A DNA stretch of 44,709 bases from Rhodovulum robiginosum (GCF_003944755.1 NZ_RWGU01000033.1:1-44709), one strand, 5' to 3'. Shown: positions 34,119 through 44,518, counted from the first letter of the stretch. Notes: generated by a model not told the origin, from the sequence alone. Program-made: numbers and translations.

Positions 34119-34140
34119 GGGGGCGCCGGGCGGCGCCCCC
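34119..34140. terminator. Convergent hairpin between 33240-34115 and RTX gene
   Basis: A 9-bp perfect stem GGGGGCGCC / GGCGCCCCC with a 4-nt loop, in the 33-bp gap between two convergent genes. There is no T-run. Confidence 0.45.
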
Positions 34141-34148
34141 AAACGCCC

Positions 34149-36224
34149 CTACGCCAGCAGGTCGAACACGCCCCCGCCGATCTCGATATTGATCTCCGCC
34201 TCGCCGCCGCCGTCGATCAGCGCCCACATGATCTGGCCCGTGGGGCGGTAGATCACGAAGGCCTCCTCGACGCCCGCGGTGCCGGCATCCTCGGTCTCGA
34301 CGAAGGTCACGCGGAAATCGTCGGCGCTGGCCGAAGCGTTGCCGAACAAGAGCACATCGCCCTCGGCCGAACTGTAGTCCTGGATCCAGTCCGACCCGTG
34401 GTCGGCCACGCCCAGATGGTAGAACTTGTCCGCCCCGGTGCCGCCGTTGATCCGGTCGTAGCCGAAGCCGCCATTGACGAAATCGTCGCCCGCCCCGCCA
34501 TAGACGAGGTCCGAGAGCGCCGAGCCGGTGATCACATCGTCGTCGTCCTGCCCCTGCAGCTCGTCGGCGCCGAACCCGCCCGAGATCCGGTCATTGCCGG
34601 CCATCCCGTAGATCAGGTCATTGCCGTAACCGCCGTTGAGGATGTCGTCGCCGTTGCCGCCATAGATGATGTCGCGCCGGTCGTCTTCGGTATCGCCACC
34701 CTCGATCGTGTCGGCGCCGTCGCCGCCATTGATCGTGTCCGACCCGTCGCCGCCGCTCAGCGTGTCGTCGCCGTCGCCGCCAAGCACGCGGTCATCGCCC
34801 TCGCCGGCGTCGATCCGGTCGTCGCCCCCGCCGCCGTCCACCGTGTCGTCACCGCGCCCGGTGTCGATCCATTCGCCCTCGTCCGTGCCCTCGACCTCGT
34901 CATCGGCGTCGGACGTGCCGTAGATGAATTGCGACAGGCTTCGCTCGGCATCGGCAAAGACGAAATATTCGACACCGCTCAGCGTGTCGGTGCCCAGCGC
35001 GGAGGTGACTGTGACCGTGTCGCCGTCGAGCGTCACCGTGGCGCTGCCGAACTCCACGTCGAAGCGCGCGGTGTCTTCGCCCGCGCCGCCCTCGATCACG
35101 TCGTCCCCGCCGCGCCCCTCGAACACCTCGTCGGCATCGCTGCCGACCATCGTGTCGTCGAAATCGGTGCCACGAAGGCGATAGGTCGCGCCAATCACCG
35201 TGTCGGTGTCGCCGAACGGGTCGATGATCGTCCCGGCGGCCAGGTCGGCGTCGATGCCCTGGCTCGCGCCCAGCCCCTCGTCGCGGCGATAGTCGAGCGT
35301 GACGCGGCCCGCCCCGGCGATAAAGGTGTCATCGCCCTGGAACCCGCGAAAGCGGACATGCTCGTCCGGGTCGTCGCTGCCGGTGAAGGTATCGGCACCG
35401 GCAGTGCCGAGGATCATTTCCATCCCGCTGATCGTGTCACTGCCGCCATAGGTGTCGGTCGCGGTGCCCGCGGCGATATCGACGGACACGGCCAGCGGCC
35501 CGTCCTCGTCGAGATAGCTCAGCGTGTCGTAATCGGTCTCGCTGCCATCCTCGCCGCCGATTATCACGTCGTTGCCGAGGCCGCCGACAAAGCCGTTTTC
35601 GCCGGCCCCGCCGACCAGCCGGTCGGCCCCCGTCCCGCCGAGCAGCACGTCGTCCCCGACGCCGCCGCGCAGGATATCGTTGCCCGCTTCGCCAGAGATG
35701 AAATCGTTGCCGGCGCCCCCGGCGATCACGTCGTTGTCGTCGAACCCCTGGATCACGTCGTCCTGCGTGATCGCCACGCCGGGAATGGCGGCCAGGCGGA
35801 TCGCATCGCCGGGCGCAAAGCCGGAGCCCGCGTCGGGCGTGTCCACCGACTCGATCCGCTCGTCGAAGGCCAGGAAATCGTTGGCGGTTTCGAACACCGG
35901 CAGCACGTCGCCGCCAAGGCGGAAGATCAGGTCGCGCCCATCGGAGAATTGCAGGTTCAGCACGTAGACCGTATTGCCCGACCACTCGACCTGCAGCACC
36001 GAGATGCCCTCGATCTCTTCGTCTTCGCCGTCGATCAGCTCGCGATAGCTGTCGAGCGCCACATCGACCAGCGGCATGCCTTCGTCGTCGCGCCCCACCG
36101 TCTCGTAGCTGAACGAGGTCGTGCCATCGGGCACGATCAGCGCAAGTTCGACGGTTTCAATCGGGGTCGCCCCGGGGGCGTCATCCACGGGAAGGCCGAA
36201 GCCCTGGATCGTATAGGTTGTCAT
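34149..36224 (-). CDS. RTX protein A, unknown N-terminal domain
   Basis: 691 residues; AGGAG precedes the ATG at 36224. Residues about 1-150 are a strand-rich, acidic domain not recognised (MTTYTIQGFGLPVDDAPG, then LALIVPDGTTSFSYE). RTX nonapeptides (GGxGxDxUx) follow in blocks at about 165-235, 360-385 and 455-600 and would bind calcium outside the cell. The end (about 500-691) is the cassette shared with the other four RTX genes, closing GGVFDLLA. No signal peptide; a type I secretion substrate is inferred. It is last in the leftward array and its promoter side is AT-rich. Confidence 0.88.
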   Translation of the reverse strand: MTTYTIQGFGLPVDDAPGATPIETVELALIVPDGTTSFSYETVGRDDEGMPLVDVALDSYRELIDGEDEEIEGISVLQVEWSGNTVYVLNLQFSDGRDLIFRLGGDVLPVFETANDFLAFDERIESVDTPDAGSGFAPGDAIRLAAIPGVAITQDDVIQGFDDNDVIAGGAGNDFISGEAGNDILRGGVGDDVLLGGTGADRLVGGAGENGFVGGLGNDVIIGGEDGSETDYDTLSYLDEDGPLAVSVDIAAGTATDTYGGSDTISGMEMILGTAGADTFTGSDDPDEHVRFRGFQGDDTFIAGAGRVTLDYRRDEGLGASQGIDADLAAGTIIDPFGDTDTVIGATYRLRGTDFDDTMVGSDADEVFEGRGGDDVIEGGAGEDTARFDVEFGSATVTLDGDTVTVTSALGTDTLSGVEYFVFADAERSLSQFIYGTSDADDEVEGTDEGEWIDTGRGDDTVDGGGGDDRIDAGEGDDRVLGGDGDDTLSGGDGSDTINGGDGADTIEGGDTEDDRRDIIYGGNGDDILNGGYGNDLIYGMAGNDRISGGFGADELQGQDDDDVITGSALSDLVYGGAGDDFVNGGFGYDRINGGTGADKFYHLGVADHGSDWIQDYSSAEGDVLLFGNASASADDFRVTFVETEDAGTAGVEEAFVIYRPTGQIMWALIDGGGEAEINIEIGGGVFDLLA

Positions 36225-36350
36225 CTGGTCTCCTGTCGCGCGTAGATATTACTTTAAGTTTGTCCGATAAAAACTTGAGTTATAAACATTATATGTCAAC
36301 ACCCAAGCGCCTTTCGGGCATGGATTCCGTGCCGTGTTGTTGCGATGTCC

Positions 36351-38231
36351 TCAGATCAGCAGGTCGAAAACGGTGCCATCGATTTCGATATTGATCTCTG
36401 CCTCGCCGCCGCCGTCGATCAGCGCCCACATGATCTGGCCCGTGGGGCGATAGATCACGAAGGCCTCTTCCACGCCCGCCGTGCCGGCCGAGGCCGTTTC
36501 GACGAAGGTCACGCGGAAATCATCGGCGCTGGCCGCGGCGTTGCCGAACAAGAGAACGTCGCCCTCGCCCGAACTGTAGTCCTGGATCCAGTCCGACCCG
36601 TGGTCGGCCACGCCCAGATGGTAGAACTTGTCCGCCCCGGCCCCGCCATTGATCCGGTCGAAGCCGAAGCCGCCATTGACGAAATCGTTGCCCGCCCCGC
36701 CATAGACGAGGTCCGAGAGCGCCGAGCCGGTGATGACATCGTCACCATCCTGCCCTTGCAACGTGTCCGCGCCAAAGCCCCCCGCGATAGTGTCGGCGCC
36801 GCCCATCCCGAAGACCTGGTCGTTGCCGTAGCCGGCGTCGATGAAATCGTCGCCCTCGCCGCCGTAGATCACGTCGCGCAGGTCGGCCACGGTCTCGCCG
36901 CCATAGATCGTGTCGTTACCGGCGCCGCCGTTCAGTGTGTCGGGCCCGTCGCCGCCATGGATCGTGTCGTCGCCATCGTCGCCGGTCACATGGTCGGCGC
37001 CGCCCCCGGCCATCAGCGTATCGTCGCCGCCGTTGCCGGAAATCTCGTCGTCGCCATTGCCGCCGGTCAGCTCGTCGGCCTCGTCCGATCCCGAAAGGAC
37101 CATGCCCTCGACGGGGCCGCCCTCCAGCATGTCCTCGACGGTGAAAAGACCGTCTGAAAACTCGAACCGCTCGATCCCGCGCAGGGTGTCGGTGCCTTCG
37201 GACGACGACACGGTCAGGGCCGAGCCGCTTTGGGTGACGGTGGCCGACCCCGCGGCGATGCCGAACACGGCCGTGTCGATGCCGTCGCCGCCCACCAGCA
37301 CATCGTTGCCGGCCCCGCCGGCCAGATGGTTGTTGCCCGCGTTGCCATAAAGCACGTTGGCCCCGGCCCCGCCGGTCAGGCTGGCGCCGGCCAGGCCCAG
37401 CAGGGCGGCATCGGCGATGCCCGAGACCAGCGTCAGGCTGGTTGCCGATTTCAGGAAGGTGCCGCCGAGAATGTCGAGCTTGGCATTGCCGTCAGATGTA
37501 TCGACGCGCACCACGCTGGTGCTGCCCGCCGCGGTGATCGTGACCTCGGTCGCGGCCGAAGACGACACGCCCAGCGAATAGCCGCCCGCCGCGGCGGTGC
37601 TGGCCGAGGCGCCCCCCGAGGACAGGCTGACCCCGCCGGTGCCCTCGCCGACCGAGTAGAACTCGTCGCCGTCGCTGTCGGTATAGGCCACGCCGGTGAC
37701 GACGACGGTGCGCCCGGATGTGGCGAAATTCTCGGTCAGCATCGAGCTGCTGTAGGCGGTGCCGCTTTGAGTGAAAAAGCCCTGCACCTGTGCCACGCCG
37801 ATCTCGCGGAACCCGTCATCCAATAGGTTCGCGCGGTGTCCGGCCGACAGGAACAGGCCCTCGTGATGGGCCAGGATCGACGCGCCCAGATCGATCGTAC
37901 CGGTCGTGCCCTGCCAGGCGATGTTCTCGCCCGTCGACCACGGAGAGGTCAGGGTATAGCCGGCATCGCGGATGCGGTCGGTACTGGAACTGCCGGCCGC
38001 GCCGGTATGGCTGAACGTATCGGCCGACAGCATCCAGGCCGAATGAGCCTGGGCCGCCGCCTCGATGAACGTATTGGGCGCCAAGACCTGCTTGGGCGTT
38101 GCGTTCAGCGTGCCCGCGGCCAGCCCATCGTTTAGGTCCGACAGCCCGTACCGCGCGGCCTCGCCCAGCGGGTCGAGCCGGGCCCGGTTGATAAGCTCGA
38201 TAAGATACTGCTCGTTTGCCGTGATTGCCAT
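36351..38231 (-). CDS. RTX protein B with CAP domain
   Basis: 626 residues. Residues 1-165 form a CAP domain: NEQYLIELINRARLDPLGEA, His in FSHTGAAG, Glu in STGENIAW, and SAGHRANLLDDG. About 170-240 is a strand-rich (SdrD/Cna-B-like) domain starting VVVTGVAYTDSDGDEFYSVG. RTX repeats follow, then the shared C-terminal cassette (about 440-626) with [13 protein letters not shown] and [17 protein letters not shown]. The cargo is an exported CAP domain, as at the left end of the window but carried by a different secretion route. Confidence 0.9.
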   Translation of the reverse strand: MAITANEQYLIELINRARLDPLGEAARYGLSDLNDGLAAGTLNATPKQVLAPNTFIEAAAQAHSAWMLSADTFSHTGAAGSSSTDRIRDAGYTLTSPWSTGENIAWQGTTGTIDLGASILAHHEGLFLSAGHRANLLDDGFREIGVAQVQGFFTQSGTAYSSSMLTENFATSGRTVVVTGVAYTDSDGDEFYSVGEGTGGVSLSSGGASASTAAAGGYSLGVSSSAATEVTITAAGSTSVVRVDTSDGNAKLDILGGTFLKSATSLTLVSGIADAALLGLAGASLTGGAGANVLYGNAGNNHLAGGAGNDVLVGGDGIDTAVFGIAAGSATVTQSGSALTVSSSEGTDTLRGIERFEFSDGLFTVEDMLEGGPVEGMVLSGSDEADELTGGNGDDEISGNGGDDTLMAGGGADHVTGDDGDDTIHGGDGPDTLNGGAGNDTIYGGETVADLRDVIYGGEGDDFIDAGYGNDQVFGMGGADTIAGGFGADTLQGQDGDDVITGSALSDLVYGGAGNDFVNGGFGFDRINGGAGADKFYHLGVADHGSDWIQDYSSGEGDVLLFGNAAASADDFRVTFVETASAGTAGVEEAFVIYRPTGQIMWALIDGGGEAEINIEIDGTVFDLLI

Positions 38232-38340
38232 GTAACTGCCCCGTCCGATTTTTTGGCAACAATACCCGTCGCATCACGGATTTCAAAGCCAACTGGCGAT
38301 ATTGCGGCGAAGTTTGGGCCTATGCGCCCAAAGCGCATGG

Positions 38341-38369
38341 AAAAGGCGGCGCAGCCGTGCCGCGCCGCC
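38341..38369 (-). terminator. Intrinsic terminator of RTX gene C
   Basis: An 8-bp stem (GGCGGCGC / GCGCCGCC) with a 9-nt loop, followed on the minus strand by TTTT. It lies 20 bp past the stop of the gene above, so RTX genes C and B are separate transcripts. Confidence 0.7.
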
Positions 38370-38388
38370 CCTCTGCCCTGCGTCACGC

Positions 38389-38560
38389 TCAGGCCAGCAG
38401 GTCGAACACCTCGCCGCCGATCTCGACATTCAGGCTGGCCTCGCCGCCGCCGTCGACCAGCGCCCAGACGATCAGGCCCGCGGGCCGGTAGACGACGAAC
38501 GCCTCCTGCACGTCGTCCTCGCCCGACCGCCCGGTTTCGGGCGACGAGGTATGGGTGAAC
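38389..38560 (-). repeat. 172-bp near-identical repeat, copy 1 (3' end of RTX gene C)
   Basis: Matches 44519-44690 with only two mismatches, then diverges sharply at the next base. It covers the stop codon and about 56 C-terminal codons. Other array members match at protein level but less at DNA level. Confidence 0.9.
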
Positions 38561-41500
38561 CGCACCGTGAAATCGTCCGCCGAGGCCGTGGCATCGCCGA
38601 AGAGCAGCACGTCGCCCTCGGCGGCGGTGTAGTCCTGCACCCAGTCCGAGCCGTGGTTGGCGATGCCGAGGTGATAAAAGCTGTCGGCCCCTGCGCCCCC
38701 GTTGATCCGGTCAAAGCCGAAGCCCCCGTTGACGAAATCGTCGCCATCCCCGCCGAAGACGAGGTCGGACAGCGCCGAGCCGGTGATCACGTCGTTATCG
38801 GCCTGCCCGCGCAGGTCGTCGGCGCCGAAGCCGCCGGCGATGGTGTCGTTGCCGCCGCCGCCGAACACCTGGTCGTTGCCGTAACCGGCATCAATGGTGT
38901 CGTTGCCGTCGCCCCCGAGGATCACGTCGCGCCGGTCGGCCGAGGTGTCGCCGCCGAGGATCGTGTCGTCGCCGTCGCCGCCATTGATCGTGTCGGTGCC
39001 GTCGCCGCCCTCGATGACGTCATCGCCACCGAGGCCGAACAGGGTGTCGGCCCCGCCCAGCCCGCGCAGCGTATCGGCGGCCTCGCTGCCCGAAAGCTCG
39101 TCGTCGCCCTCGGTGCCGGTGATTTCGGCCGCGCCCACCGCGACGCTGCCCGTGGCGGCGCTGGTCACACGCTCGTCCGTGCCGCCGCCATCGGTGTAAG
39201 AGACGCGCACCGAAATCGCGGCGCCCAGATCGGCATCGGTCAGCGTGTAGCTGGCCGCCCCGGCCCCCGATATCGCGCTGCCGTCGCGCAGCCAGGCATA
39301 GCTGAAGGCGCCCAGCCCGTCCGGGTCGTCCAGCGCGCCGGTGTCGGCGGTCAGCGTCTCGCCCACCCGGGCGGCGCCGGCGATATCGACGCCCCCCTCG
39401 GGGTCGTCATTGACGTTCACCACCGCCGCACTCGCCGTGCTGGCCACGCTCTCGGCGCTGTCGAAATTGTCGACATAGCGCAGCTCGGCCACGATCTCGG
39501 CGCCGACATCGGCCTGGGTCAGGGTGTAGGTCGCGCGCCCGTCGCCATCCACCGGGCCGGCGGCGGAGGCGATCTCGGCCCCGTCGCGCAGCCAGTGCAC
39601 CCTCATCGTCGCAGCGACGATCCCGTCGAGATCGGTGACGCGCGAGGCATCGGCGGTAAGCGTTTCGCCTTGCCGCGCGGTGCCGGTCAGGCGCACCTCG
39701 CCCTCGGGCGCATAGTTGCGCGGTACGTCCTCGAAGATCAGCGCGCTGCCGTCATCCAGCGACAGCCGCCGGTCGCCGCCGACGGTATCGACGGCAAAGC
39801 CGGTGCCCTCCACGCTGTCTGTCCCGACCTCGAAATCGCTGATCGTATCGGTGCCGCCGCCCGCGGCCAGCACCACCGTATCGGCCCCCTCGCCCAAGGC
39901 GATGATGTCGGCCCCGGCGCCGCCGTCCACGCGGTCGTTGCCTGCGCCCGCCCGGATCTCGTCATCGCCGTCGCCGCCGGCGACCGTGTCGTCGCCCGCG
40001 CCCGCATTCACATAGTCGCCGCCATCGGCCATCGCGATCACATCGTCGTAGGGGCTGACCGGCAACCGGTCGATCTCGGCCAGGAACACGTCGCCGGCCG
40101 CGTTGGTATCGTCTTCGACGATATGCGAATTGTGCGATTGAAACACCACGTATTTCCCGTCGGCCGAGACCTTCGCATCGGACGAGGAGAAGCCGCGCGC
40201 CACGCCGTCTTCGTCGCCCGAGGCCAGGCGCAGATCACCGGTTAAGCGGTCGTAGACGAAGATATCGGGCTGCGAATAGCTGTCGGCGCCCATGCCGAGG
40301 TTGTTCGCCTCGCTGGTGAAGGCCACGAAGCGGCCGTCGTCGGAGATGCTGGGCGCCGAACTTGCCCGGTCGGGCTCGCCGCCCTCGGCGCCGAAGGTCA
40401 GCCGCTCCAGGCTGTCGTCGACACGGTCGTAGACGAAAACGTCCTCGACCCCGTTCGTGTCGTCGGCCACCAGGTTGGTGGCGTGGGATGAAAAGGCGAC
40501 ATAGCGGCCGTCGCCGCTGATGCTGGCCTGGTAGCCGTTATAATAGTCGGCGTCGCCGACCTCGCCCGCGGCGTTCTTCGTGATCAGCGTGTAGCTGTCG
40601 GTGTCGCGGTCGAGCAGGTAGAGATCGCCCACCGACCTCGTGTCTTCCACGGTGAACGCAAGCGGCGAGTAGAAGGCGACATAGCGCCCGTCGTCCGACA
40701 AGCTTGGCCTGAAAGAGCTGGCGCTGCTGCCCGAGCCGAACACGTCGACCACCGCGTGGGTGGCGGTGTCGACGATGCGGATCGTGTTGCTCCAGGCCAC
40801 GCTCGGCGTGTCAAAGCGCGACGCGATGGCCAAGAGCGACCCGTCCTCGTTCAACGAGAACTCGTAATCCATATAGGTGCCTTCGTAGACCAGGCTCACT
40901 TCGCCGCTGTCGCGGTCGTAAAGGTACAGGTCATCGGTGGTGTCGGTGTCGGATGGCACCAGTTGCTGGGCGTGCAGGAAGGCCACGTAGCGCCCGTCGC
41001 CCGAGATCGACGCTTGCCCCTCGAACGTCTCAAGGCCCGGGTCATAGCTAGTCGGATCGTTGTCGCCGACGATCACCTCGCCGGCATCCGGCGCGGTCCG
41101 GACGATCGCCTCGCTGGTCCCGGTCAGGCGGTCGTAGACGTAGAGATCGCGCACGATGCCGCTGACATAATGGGTGAACACGGTGTACCGCCCGTCGCTG
41201 GAGACCTCGCCGTAATAGGATTGCTGTCCCCAGTCGAACTCGGCCCCGTTCACATCGACCGATGCCCGCGCGGCGAGCGTGCCGGGATAGGCGGCCCAGC
41301 CTTCGGGCGCGGTCCAGCCGCCGGCAAAGGCCCAGCTTCCCGCGCCCAGCACGTCCTCGGCGGCCACGACCTCGGCCCCGGTCAGATGCGCCAAGAGGCC
41401 GGTCAGCGCGCGGCCCTCGGCCCCCTGCCCGGACGCGCAGGCGGCCAGCACGATGCGCGCGTCCCCGGCCAGATGGGCGCGCCAGCCGGCCAGTGTCTCG

Positions 41501-41796
41501 GCGTTGTCGGCCAGTGTTTCGGCGCTCAGCCCCGCCGCACCCAGCGCGACCCGCCCCGGCGTGCCGTGGGCGACAAGCACCAGTTCGCTCACCGGTGCGT
41601 TCGCGGCCAGCGCCGCGCCGATGGCAGCCAAAGCGTCCGGATGCGCGCCGAGATGCAACACGCGCGCCTGCGCGGGCACGGCCCGATCCAGAAGCGCCAG
41701 GTCGTCGAGCCGGGCATCGAAAACATAAAGCGCGCGCCGCGCGGCCGGGATGCGCGACAGCGATGCGGTGAACTGGGAAACGGGATGTAGTGGCAT
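38389..41796 (-). CDS. RTX protein C: DUF4347, beta-propeller, Ig-like, RTX
   Basis: 1135 residues; GGAG precedes the ATG. Residues about 20-170 are a DUF4347 domain with a caspase-like His/Cys pair (ELVLVAHGTPG, IVLAACASGQG). About 190-600 is a TolB/WD40-like beta-propeller with repeated SxDGRYVAF blades. After one short RTX block (about 610-660), two Ig-like repeats occur (GTARQGETLTAD; GAARVGETLTAD), then RTX repeats and the shared C-terminal cassette ending GGEVFDLLA. It is probably a large extracellular calcium-dependent protein; self-cleavage by DUF4347 is speculative. Confidence 0.9.
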   Translation of the reverse strand: MPLHPVSQFTASLSRIPAARRALYVFDARLDDLALLDRAVPAQARVLHLGAHPDALAAIGAALAANAPVSELVLVAHGTPGRVALGAAGLSAETLADNAETLAGWRAHLAGDARIVLAACASGQGAEGRALTGLLAHLTGAEVVAAEDVLGAGSWAFAGGWTAPEGWAAYPGTLAARASVDVNGAEFDWGQQSYYGEVSSDGRYTVFTHYVSGIVRDLYVYDRLTGTSEAIVRTAPDAGEVIVGDNDPTSYDPGLETFEGQASISGDGRYVAFLHAQQLVPSDTDTTDDLYLYDRDSGEVSLVYEGTYMDYEFSLNEDGSLLAIASRFDTPSVAWSNTIRIVDTATHAVVDVFGSGSSASSFRPSLSDDGRYVAFYSPLAFTVEDTRSVGDLYLLDRDTDSYTLITKNAAGEVGDADYYNGYQASISGDGRYVAFSSHATNLVADDTNGVEDVFVYDRVDDSLERLTFGAEGGEPDRASSAPSISDDGRFVAFTSEANNLGMGADSYSQPDIFVYDRLTGDLRLASGDEDGVARGFSSSDAKVSADGKYVVFQSHNSHIVEDDTNAAGDVFLAEIDRLPVSPYDDVIAMADGGDYVNAGAGDDTVAGGDGDDEIRAGAGNDRVDGGAGADIIALGEGADTVVLAAGGGTDTISDFEVGTDSVEGTGFAVDTVGGDRRLSLDDGSALIFEDVPRNYAPEGEVRLTGTARQGETLTADASRVTDLDGIVAATMRVHWLRDGAEIASAAGPVDGDGRATYTLTQADVGAEIVAELRYVDNFDSAESVASTASAAVVNVNDDPEGGVDIAGAARVGETLTADTGALDDPDGLGAFSYAWLRDGSAISGAGAASYTLTDADLGAAISVRVSYTDGGGTDERVTSAATGSVAVGAAEITGTEGDDELSGSEAADTLRGLGGADTLFGLGGDDVIEGGDGTDTINGGDGDDTILGGDTSADRRDVILGGDGNDTIDAGYGNDQVFGGGGNDTIAGGFGADDLRGQADNDVITGSALSDLVFGGDGDDFVNGGFGFDRINGGAGADSFYHLGIANHGSDWVQDYTAAEGDVLLFGDATASADDFTVRFTHTSSPETGRSGEDDVQEAFVVYRPAGLIVWALVDGGGEASLNVEIGGEVFDLLA

Positions 41797-41910
41797 GTTG
41801 GCTCCACGACTTGGGGTTGACTCAAGTCAAATGAAGTCACACGCGTCCACCCGCCACTTTGATCTGGCACAAAGCGGCGGAGAAAGTAGCAATCTCAAAA
41901 ACATAATAGA

Positions 41911-41935
41911 GGCGGCGCAGCGGGGCTGCACCGCC
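41911..41935 (-). terminator. Hairpin terminator of RTX gene D
   Basis: An 11-bp stem GGCGGTGCAGC / GCTGCGCCGCC (one G-T pair) with a 3-nt loop. On the minus strand TCTATTATGTTTTT follows. It lies 20 bp past the stop of the gene above. Confidence 0.65.
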
Positions 41936-41955
41936 TGTCGAGGTTTTTCTCGCGC

Positions 41956-44256
41956 TCAGGCGAGGAGGTCGAACACCTCGCCGCCCAGTTCGATATTGAT
42001 CGAGCTTTGCGCGCCGCCATCCACCAGCGCCCATAGGATCTGCCCTGCCGGGCGGTAGATCACGAACGCCTCCTCGACCCCGGCGGTGCCGGCATCCTCG
42101 GTCTCGACCAGGTTCACCTGGAAATCCGAGGCCGACGCCGAGCCGCCGAAGACCAGCACGTCGCCCTCGGACGACGTGTATTCCTGGATCCAGTCCGACC
42201 CGTGATCGGGCACGCCGAGGTGGTAGAACCGGTCCGCCCCCGCGCCCCCGTTGATCCGGTCGTAGCCGAACCCGCCATTGACGAAATCGTCGCCGTCGCC
42301 GCCGAAGACGAGGTCGGACAGCGCCGAGCCGGTGATCACGTCATTGCCGGCCTGCCCGCGCAGGTCGTCGGCGCCAAAGCCGCCGGCGATGGTGTCGTCG
42401 CCGCCGCCGCCGAAGACCAGGTCGTTGCCGTAGCCCGCGTCGATTGTGTCGTTGCCGTCGCCGCCGTAGATCTCGTCGCGCCGGTCGGCAGAGGTCGCGC
42501 CGCCCTCGATCGTATCGTCGCCGTCGCCGCCGTTGATCGTGTCGCGCCCGTCGCCACCCTCGATCAGGTCCGCACCGCCCTCGCCGAACAGCAGGTCGTC
42601 GCCGCCAAGGCCGCGGATCGTGTCGCCTTCCGCCCCGCCGCGCAGATCGTCCCCGTCCGGAGTACCGGTCAGGGTAAGGCCACCGCCGCCGGGCTCGGTC
42701 GTGTCGCGCACGAGGCCCGCCACCGTCTGCGAGCCGAAGCCGTAGGTCGAATCGGTGGCAGAGGTCTCGCTCACATCGGTCAGGCGGAAGGTGAAGCCCT
42801 CGTCGCTCTCGTCCAGCTCGTCTTCGGCGACGTCGATGGTGACCCGTCGGATATCGGGCCCGCCGGCGGTGAACTCCACCCGGCCGCTCAGCCCCCCCGA
42901 CACGTCATCGGCGTCGATGCCGTCCTCCGCGGGCTCCAGCGTCCACTCGACCTCCAGGTTGATGTCGGTCTCGCCGGTGCGGATGATCGAGAATTCCAGC
43001 GTTTCGCCCTCGAAGGCGTCGGCATTGGCGCCGTAGGCATAGATCAGCGACTCGTAATAGCGGGTGCCGTCGGGGATGCCGTCGGTCAGGTCGGTGCCGT
43101 CATCGGTCAGCCAGATCTCGGACTTGACGCCAACATTGCCGTCAATGCCGATACCGCCTTCCGACGCCCCCGATCCGGGGCTGCCGTCGGCGCCGCCGAC
43201 GAGCTGGCCAAAGGCGCGGTCGCCCGCCTCGCCGGCGGCGCCGCCATCGCCGCCGGCGCCGCCGGCGAACAGAAGCCCGTCGCGGGCCGCACCCGTCACG
43301 GCGTCCGGGACGCGAATGCCCAGCCCGCTCAGCACCTCGATCTCGCCCCGGTTCAGGATGCGTGCCGAGGCATCGCCGCCGTCTCCGCTGTCGCCGCTGT
43401 CACCGCCGGTCCCGCCGGCGCCGCCGTCGCCGCCGTCACCCGAACGAACGGCCGGGAAGGCCAGCCGGCCCGGCCCGCCCTTGCCGCCGTCGCCGCCGTC
43501 GCCGCCGTCACCGCCGGGGCCGCTGTTGCCGCCCCGGCCAGCGGTGCCGTCGAGGTCCGAGCCGAAGCCGATATCGGCCAGGCGCGCCGTGCCTTCGTTG
43601 AGCAGCACGCCGGCAGCCGTGCCGCCTTTGGCGCCATTGCCGCCATCGCCCCCCTGTCGGCCGTCCCCGCCGTCGAACCCGTCATCGCCGTCCCCGGTCC
43701 TGGCCGCCGGGCTGTCCCCGTCTGTTCCGTCCCAGCCAGCGCCGCCATCCCCGCCGTCACCCGCCTTGACCCCGATCCGGTCGAAACTGCTGCGCAGCAG
43801 CGTCAGCGTCGCATCCGACATCACATGCAGAAGGGCCGCGCCGTATTCGGGCGTTTGCCCGTCCGTGCCGGCCGAATTCAGGATGGAGTCGCCCGGCGCC
43901 CCGTCGGCGCCGTCCGCCTGTTCGATGAAGACATCGCGAAAGCGCATCTCCTGGATGCGCACCGCCGCGCCGGCCTCGAAGCGGAACAGCGACGGGCCGT
44001 CGATGGCGCTGTCATCCTCGGGCCCGCTGATCGTGATGTCGGCAAAGCCGTCGCCGTCCTGGTCGCCGATAATCGTCAGCGCGGGGTCGGTGAATGCGAT
44101 CGTTGCGTCCAGCCGCAGGGTCGACAGACCGTCGGCAAAAACGATCGTGTCGGCCTCGTCGGTGGCCGCCGCCATGGCAACCGCCTCGCGCAGGCTCAGG
44201 AACTCGTCGGTGTCGTCGGTGGTGTCGGTGGCAATGTCGACAATATATTCGGCCAT
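41956..44256 (-). CDS. RTX protein D: CSLREA-like start, Gly-rich stretch, Calx-beta, RTX
   Basis: 766 residues; GGGAG precedes the ATG. The N-terminus has a CSLREA-like [14 protein letters not shown] and a parallel-beta-helix-like part ([16 protein letters not shown]). About 160-330 is an unusually Gly/Asp-rich stretch of GGDGGxGG units, collagen/antifreeze-like. A Calx-beta-like domain (about 405-520, [20 protein letters not shown]) precedes RTX repeats and the shared C-terminal cassette ending GGEVFDLLA. It is a putative type I-secreted surface or biofilm protein. The Gly-rich segment reads as simple CCGCCGTCG-type repeats in the DNA and may vary in length. Confidence 0.88.
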   Translation of the reverse strand: MAEYIVDIATDTTDDTDEFLSLREAVAMAAATDEADTIVFADGLSTLRLDATIAFTDPALTIIGDQDGDGFADITISGPEDDSAIDGPSLFRFEAGAAVRIQEMRFRDVFIEQADGADGAPGDSILNSAGTDGQTPEYGAALLHVMSDATLTLLRSSFDRIGVKAGDGGDGGAGWDGTDGDSPAARTGDGDDGFDGGDGRQGGDGGNGAKGGTAAGVLLNEGTARLADIGFGSDLDGTAGRGGNSGPGGDGGDGGDGGKGGPGRLAFPAVRSGDGGDGGAGGTGGDSGDSGDGGDASARILNRGEIEVLSGLGIRVPDAVTGAARDGLLFAGGAGGDGGAAGEAGDRAFGQLVGGADGSPGSGASEGGIGIDGNVGVKSEIWLTDDGTDLTDGIPDGTRYYESLIYAYGANADAFEGETLEFSIIRTGETDINLEVEWTLEPAEDGIDADDVSGGLSGRVEFTAGGPDIRRVTIDVAEDELDESDEGFTFRLTDVSETSATDSTYGFGSQTVAGLVRDTTEPGGGGLTLTGTPDGDDLRGGAEGDTIRGLGGDDLLFGEGGADLIEGGDGRDTINGGDGDDTIEGGATSADRRDEIYGGDGNDTIDAGYGNDLVFGGGGDDTIAGGFGADDLRGQAGNDVITGSALSDLVFGGDGDDFVNGGFGYDRINGGAGADRFYHLGVPDHGSDWIQEYTSSEGDVLVFGGSASASDFQVNLVETEDAGTAGVEEAFVIYRPAGQILWALVDGGAQSSINIELGGEVFDLLA

Positions 44257-44473
44257 TCGGAAACTCCCTGAAAAATCAATCGTGAGCCAACCGGCGCCGA
44301 CAGGAGGACCGAGCCATTGCGCAGGTGGGAATAGTCATGGACGCGGCTGGCGGTCGCGTGCTCCCTTCACGTCAACCGGCGCCCACTACGACAGGTTGGC
44401 CAATCCCGGTGGCCACCCTGCGTCAAGGTGCCACACCAAATTCGATTTTGTCAAAATCTAATGTCATCAAGGT

Positions 44474-44501
44474 GGTGCAGCCGCGCACCGGCGGCTGCAC
44501 C
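44474..44501 (-). terminator. Hairpin after partial RTX gene E
   Basis: A 10-bp perfect stem GGTGCAGCCG / CGGCTGCACC with an 8-nt loop, 17 bp past the stop. It matches the position of the hairpins after genes C and D but lacks a T-run. Confidence 0.5.
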
Positions 44502-44518
44502 AGATTCCGGTTGCCAGA

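Noticed and set aside
34500-44000. Regularly spaced short repeats as a CRISPR array
   Set aside because: The repeats are in-frame codons for RTX nonapeptides, with no uniform spacers and no cas genes.
34398-44271. Several long plus-strand open frames across the RTX array
   Set aside because: They are the complement of repeated GGxGxD codons; their Val/Ala/Asp-rich repeats mirror the RTX periodicity. The minus-strand genes have ribosome sites, domains and terminators.
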